Shown here in pieces: positions 29,657 through 32,846 of a DNA stretch of 32,846 bases; positions within the stretch are counted from its first letter, which is position 1; every line of letters starts with the position of its first letter. The stretch is from the NCBI GenBank assembly GCA_005883955.1, contig VAXH01000069.1, forward strand, positions 1 to 32,846, in the 5' to 3' direction. The notes under the pieces are model-generated. The model was not told the origin of the DNA and did no database searches. It worked only from the letters and a program-made list of their open reading frames with translations. The DNA is from Actinomycetota bacterium. Its GTDB lineage: Bacteria > Actinomycetota > Thermoleophilia > Gaiellales > Gaiellaceae. The position numbers and the translations under genes are program-made.

Positions 29657-31041
29657 CCGAGCTGGCCACCACATTCACAGCGGACGAGCTTCAGCGCGCG
29701 GCGCGCGAGCACCTCTGGCTGCACTTCACGCGCATGGGCGGCTACACGAAGACCGAGGTTCCCGTGATTGTTCGCGGCGAGGGCTGCTACCTGGAGGACG
29801 TCAACGGCAAGCGCTACCTCGACGCGCTCGCCGGCCTGTTTGCCGTCAACATCGGCTACTCGTACGGCGAGGAGGTCGGACAGGCGGCGCTCGAACAGAT
29901 GCGCGAGCTGCCGTTCTACACGAACTGGTCGTACGCGCACCCGCGCGCGATCGAGCTCGCAGCGGAGGTTGCGTCGCTCGCCCCGGGCGATCTGACGCGC
30001 GCCTTCTTCGTCTCCGGCGGCTCGGAGGCTGTCGAATCGGCCTGGAAGCTGGCGCGGCAATACCACACGGCGCGCGGGGAGCGGCGCTGGAAGGCCGTCT
30101 CCCGCAACGTCGCCTACCACGGAACGACGATGGGCGCGCTCTCGATCAACGGGATCCCGGCCCTGAGGACGCCGTTCGAGCCGCTCGTCCCGGAGGTCGC
30201 GCACGTTCGGAACACGAACCGCTACCACCGCCCGGCGGACGAGACGGAAGAAGAGTTCACGGCGTTCTTGCTCGACGACCTCGAGAACGCGCTCGACGCC
30301 GCGGGGCCGGACACGGTGGCGATGGTGATCATGGAGCCGGTGCAGAACGCCGGCGGCTGCTTCACGCCTCCCGCCGGCTACTTCCAGGGCGTGCGCGAGC
30401 TCTGCGACCGGCACGGAATCCTGCTCTGCGCCGACGAGGTGATCACCGGCTTCGGCCGGATCGGCCACTGGTTCGCGTCGGAGAAGTACGACATCCGGCC
30501 GGACATCCTCACCTGCGCCAAGGGCCTCTCCTCGGCCTATGCGTCGATCGGCGCCGTCGTGACGACCGAGCGCGTGATTGAGCCGTTTCTCGCCGGCGAC
30601 TCTATGTTCACGCACGGGATCACGTTCGGCGGGCACCCGGTGATGGCGGCGATCGCGCTCAAGAACATCGAGATCATGAAGCGCGAGGGGATCGTCGACG
30701 GAGTCCGCGAGAGGGAGGCGATGTATCGCTCGAAGCTCGAGCAGCTTTTGAAGCTGCCGATCGCAGGCGATCTGCGCGGGGCCGGGTGCTTCTACGCGCT
30801 CGAGCTGGTCAAGGACAAGGAGACCCGGGAAACGTTCTCGGAGGCCGAAGCGGAGCGGCTGCTGCGCGGGTTCCTCTCGCCGGAGCTGTTCGAGCGCGGG
30901 CTGATCTGCCGCGCCGACGATCGGGGAGACCCGGTGATCCAGATCTCGCCGCCGCTCGTCGCTGGGGAGGCGGAGTTCGACGAGCTCGTGAGCATCCTCG
31001 GCGGCGTGCTCGAGGAAGCCTGGGAGCGGATCGAGCACTGA
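29653..31041 (+). CDS. Class III aminotransferase, putrescine/omega-amino acid type
   Basis: A 462-residue PLP-dependent enzyme of fold type I. The PLP Lys is in LTCAKGLSSAYA (about residue 290). The cofactor-phosphate motif VSGGSEAVESAWK, YHGTTMGAL, the Asp of ADEVITGFGR and the GITFGGHPVMAA block are all present. The length and motifs fit putrescine-pyruvate aminotransferase (SpuC-like) and beta-alanine/omega-amino acid:pyruvate aminotransferases. In this setting it probably converts putrescine or a related diamine to the aminoaldehyde, which the dehydrogenase at 23653 would oxidise. GABA as amino donor is an alternative. GTG start overlaps the permease stop. Confidence 0.85.
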   Translation: MTELATTFTADELQRAAREHLWLHFTRMGGYTKTEVPVIVRGEGCYLEDVNGKRYLDALAGLFAVNIGYSYGEEVGQAALEQMRELPFYTNWSYAHPRAIELAAEVASLAPGDLTRAFFVSGGSEAVESAWKLARQYHTARGERRWKAVSRNVAYHGTTMGALSINGIPALRTPFEPLVPEVAHVRNTNRYHRPADETEEEFTAFLLDDLENALDAAGPDTVAMVIMEPVQNAGGCFTPPAGYFQGVRELCDRHGILLCADEVITGFGRIGHWFASEKYDIRPDILTCAKGLSSAYASIGAVVTTERVIEPFLAGDSMFTHGITFGGHPVMAAIALKNIEIMKREGIVDGVREREAMYRSKLEQLLKLPIAGDLRGAGCFYALELVKDKETRETFSEAEAERLLRGFLSPELFERGLICRADDRGDPVIQISPPLVAGEAEFDELVSILGGVLEEAWERIEH

Positions 31042-32420
31042 GGCCCTGGTGGCTCGAGGAGGCGCCGCAGGTCGAGCCTGAGCCGTCGCTCGAGGGCGAT
31101 CTCGACGTCGACGTCGCAATCGTCGGCGGCGGCTACACCGGGCTCTGGACAGCGCTCGCGGTCCGTGAGCTCGAGCCGTCGGCGCGGGTCGTCGTGCTGG
31201 AGGCGGTCGTCTGCGGCGAGGGGCCGAGCGGACGGAACGGCGGCTTCCTGCACGGGTACTGGGCGTCGCTCGCTCGGGCGCGGCGGGTGTTCGGTGACGG
31301 TGGCGCGCTCGCCGTCGCCGAGGCGGCGTCGGCGATCGTCCCCGGCGTCCGCGAGTTCGTCGAGCGACGTGGCGTGGACGTGTGGCTTCGCGAGGCGCCG
31401 ATGCTGGAGGTGTCTGCCGCGCCGACGCAGGACGAGGCGATCGCTGCGGCTTTGTCCGCCGCGCGCGACCTCGGCGTCGAGGAGGAAGCCGTGCCGGTCG
31501 GCCGGGATGAGTTGGCGCAAAGGTGCTCCTCGCCCAAGTTCCGGCGCGGCGTCCTCTACCGTGAAGGCGCCACTGTTCAGCCGGCCCGGCTCCTGCGCGC
31601 GCTTCGCGCCGCAGCGCTCGGCGACGGCGTCGTGCTGCACGAGGGGACGCCGATGGTTCGCCTGCGCCGTGGTTCCCCCAACGTGGTCGAGACACCGCGG
31701 GGGAGCGTTCGCGCGCGCGAGGTCGTCATTGCAATCAATGCTGCCGCGGCGGGCTGGCGTCCGCTCGCGCGACGCCTGACCGCGTTCGGTTCCTACGTCG
31801 TGCTCACCGAGCCCGTGCCGGAGCTCCTGGAGACGATCAACTGGACCGGCGGCGAGTCGATCGTCGACGGGCGTATGTTCCTGCACTACTTCCGGACGAC
31901 GAACGACGGCCGGGTCGTGATGGGCAGCGGCTCGGGGCCGATCGGCTTCGGCGGTCGGCTCGACGAGCGCTTCACCGCGGACGCTCCATCGATCGAGCGT
32001 GCAGAGGCCGGCCTGCGCTTCCTGCTGCCCGGGCTCGCCGAGGCGGGCGTCGAGCGAGCGTGGGGCGGACCGATCGACGTCTCGGCCGACCACTTCCCGT
32101 TCTTCGGCACCGTTCCGGGGAGCCGTGTCCATTACGGGGCCGGCTATTCGGGCAACGGCGTCGGCCCAAGCTGGCTCGGCGGCAGGATCCTGGCAAGGCT
32201 CGCCCTGGGGATCGAAGACGAGCTGACGGCCCTGCCGCTCGTCGGGCGCAGCGTCCGCCCGCTACCCCCGGAGCCGATCAAGCACCTCGGCGGCGGCCTC
32301 GTCCGCGGGGCAGCGCTGCGGGCCGAGGAAGCCGAGCAGGCCGGCCGTCGCCCCGCGTTGCCGCTGCGGGCGATCGCGGCGCTGCCGCGCGTCGTCGGGC
32401 TGCGGGTGGGCACGCGCTAG
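31038..32420 (+). CDS. FAD-dependent amine oxidoreductase, PuuB-like (DAO family)
   Basis: A flavoprotein of about 460 residues. The Rossmann FAD motif is VDVAIVGGGYTGLWTA and the acidic end of the second strand is VVVLEA. GPSGRNGGFLHGYW matches gamma-glutamylputrescine oxidase and related DAO enzymes, and the C-terminal FAD motif is VHYGAGYSGNGVGPS. The N-terminus RPWWLEEAP is family-typical, but the only codon available as start is CTG at 31038, overlapping the aminotransferase stop as CTGA; no canonical start exists nearby. It probably oxidises a polyamine, or a modified polyamine, to an aldehyde. No gamma-glutamylputrescine synthetase gene is in the window, so substrate is open. Confidence 0.85.
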   Translation: MRPWWLEEAPQVEPEPSLEGDLDVDVAIVGGGYTGLWTALAVRELEPSARVVVLEAVVCGEGPSGRNGGFLHGYWASLARARRVFGDGGALAVAEAASAIVPGVREFVERRGVDVWLREAPMLEVSAAPTQDEAIAAALSAARDLGVEEEAVPVGRDELAQRCSSPKFRRGVLYREGATVQPARLLRALRAAALGDGVVLHEGTPMVRLRRGSPNVVETPRGSVRAREVVIAINAAAAGWRPLARRLTAFGSYVVLTEPVPELLETINWTGGESIVDGRMFLHYFRTTNDGRVVMGSGSGPIGFGGRLDERFTADAPSIERAEAGLRFLLPGLAEAGVERAWGGPIDVSADHFPFFGTVPGSRVHYGAGYSGNGVGPSWLGGRILARLALGIEDELTALPLVGRSVRPLPPEPIKHLGGGLVRGAALRAEEAEQAGRRPALPLRAIAALPRVVGLRVGTR

Positions 32421-32429
32421 CGGCCCCAA

Positions 32430-32462
32430 GAGGCGTGTCCCGGTGCCAGGCATCAGGCCACG
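32430..32462 (+). repeat. 33-nt direct repeat, copy 1
   Basis: Starts GAGGCGTGTCCCGGTGCC and ends AGGCATCAGG then CCACG. It differs from copy 2 (32535-32567) at a single base, which breaks one pair of the outer stem seen in copy 2. It lies 9 nt after the stop of the FAD oxidoreductase. Confidence 0.8.
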
Positions 32463-32475
32463 ACTGGAACGGTCA

Positions 32476-32501
32476 GCTCGCCGCCGCCTGCAGCGGTGAG
32501 C
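32476..32501. terminator. Hairpin between convergent genes
   Basis: GCTC-G-CCGC (32476-32484) pairs with GCGG-T-GAGC (32493-32501), a 9-position stem with one G.T wobble and an 8-nt loop. It lies between the convergent FAD oxidoreductase and solute-binding protein genes and could terminate both. No U-run. Confidence 0.4.
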
Positions 32502-32534
32502 GGGCTCGTGACTCTATGCGTTCCCTGGCCGCGC

Positions 32535-32569
32535 GAGGCGTGTCCCGGTGCCAGGCATCAGGACACGCC
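32535..32569 (+). repeat. 33-nt direct repeat, copy 2, with 9-bp dyad
   Basis: The same unit as 32430-32462. Here GGCGTGTCC (32537-32545) pairs with GGACACGCC (32561-32569), and an inner dyad TGCC-A-GGCA lies at 32549-32557. The nested symmetry suggests a hairpin or protein-binding repeat at the end of transcription units. Confidence 0.75.
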
Positions 32570-32590
32570 CCGAACGGACACTGCGCGACG

Positions 32591-32846
32591 CTAGATCTTC
32601 CCGCGCGCCCTCCACTTGGCGAAGATCGGCTTGAACTCATGCTGTGCCGCCGACGCGGCCTCGGTGGCGGTCATCTTGCCCTGCGCCACCTGGGCGAACA
32701 TCTGCGGGATCAGCCACGTATTGAAGATCTCGTCGATCGCTGCGTTGGAGAAGCCGGGGTAGCCGATGTTGACCGTGTATTTGCGTGCGATCAGGTCGAG
32801 CGGCTTGTACTTCCCCTTCGGAGGATGGGGGTCGGCAGCGAGCTGG
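32591..32846 (-). CDS. C-terminus of an ABC transporter solute-binding protein (sugar-type), 5' end outside
   Basis: On the minus strand the frame is open from the window edge to a TAG at 32591-32593. The last residues read FNTWLIPQMFAQVAQGKM, then TATEAASAAQHEFKPIFAKW and ARGKI. The pattern 'polar helix, G-K-M-T/S-x-E-x-A, closing helix' is the usual end of family 1 (carbohydrate) solute-binding proteins. It faces the polyamine locus tail to tail and belongs to a separate transcription unit. About 84 residues are visible, so ligand type is only a guess. Confidence 0.7.
   Translation of the reverse strand, partial: QLAADPHPPKGKYKPLDLIARKYTVNIGYPGFSNAAIDEIFNTWLIPQMFAQVAQGKMTATEAASAAQHEFKPIFAKWRARGKI

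Noticed and set aside
29560-31695. A 711-codon minus-strand open frame opposite the aminotransferase
   Set aside because: Antisense to a gene with all PLP-enzyme motifs; composition is Arg-rich and repetitive, with no ribosome site or family motif.
32430-32567. Two direct repeats considered as a CRISPR array
   Set aside because: Only two units, spacer of 72 nt rather than 30-40, no third copy and no cas gene.

Overview
The window is high-GC DNA (about two thirds G+C by eye) with many GTG/TTG starts, tightly packed genes and several start codons placed just downstream of a -10-like hexamer. Together with an unfused 2-oxoglutarate dehydrogenase E1, a YtrA-type GntR regulator and the general protein style, this suggests an actinobacterium, most likely a Thermoleophilia-like (Gaiellales/Solirubrobacterales) lineage. 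That placement is inference. No rRNA, tRNA, CRISPR array or intact transposase was seen.

Positions 1-9133 are a patchy, eroded region. It holds the end of a multi-pass membrane protein, a startless HNH nuclease remnant, a small zinc-motif protein, an HhH-GPD DNA glycosylase, a possible PIN-toxin (VapC) tail, a secreted protein of unknown function, a frame-broken CHRD lipoprotein, a BBE-type FAD oxidoreductase, an alpha/beta hydrolase and a second, 3'-truncated glycosylase. A family of short dispersed palindromic repeats (core TGCGGGAA) sits in the gaps, and one composite copy lies exactly where the second glycosylase breaks off.

Positions 9134-19535 are ordinary chromosome. They carry the hydantoinase/oxoprolinase pair hyuA-hyuB, a GFA-family zinc protein, two small membrane proteins, sucA (2-oxoglutarate dehydrogenase E1), a GntR regulator divergent from a membrane-anchored seven-Asp-box propeller, small hypothetical proteins and a BON-domain protein.

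Positions 19537-32420 form a polyamine uptake and breakdown locus. The order is potA-potD-potB-potC, an aminobutyraldehyde-type dehydrogenase, an Lrp/AsnC regulator behind a strong dyad, a second potA (frameshifted), a Tat-type potD, potB and potC, a class III aminotransferase and a PuuB-like FAD oxidoreductase. The likely logic is import of putrescine-like polyamines through two ABC systems, oxidation or transamination to an aminoaldehyde, then oxidation to a GABA-type acid, which could enter the TCA cycle. The window ends with two 33-bp direct repeats carrying a dyad and the C-terminus of a convergent solute-binding protein.
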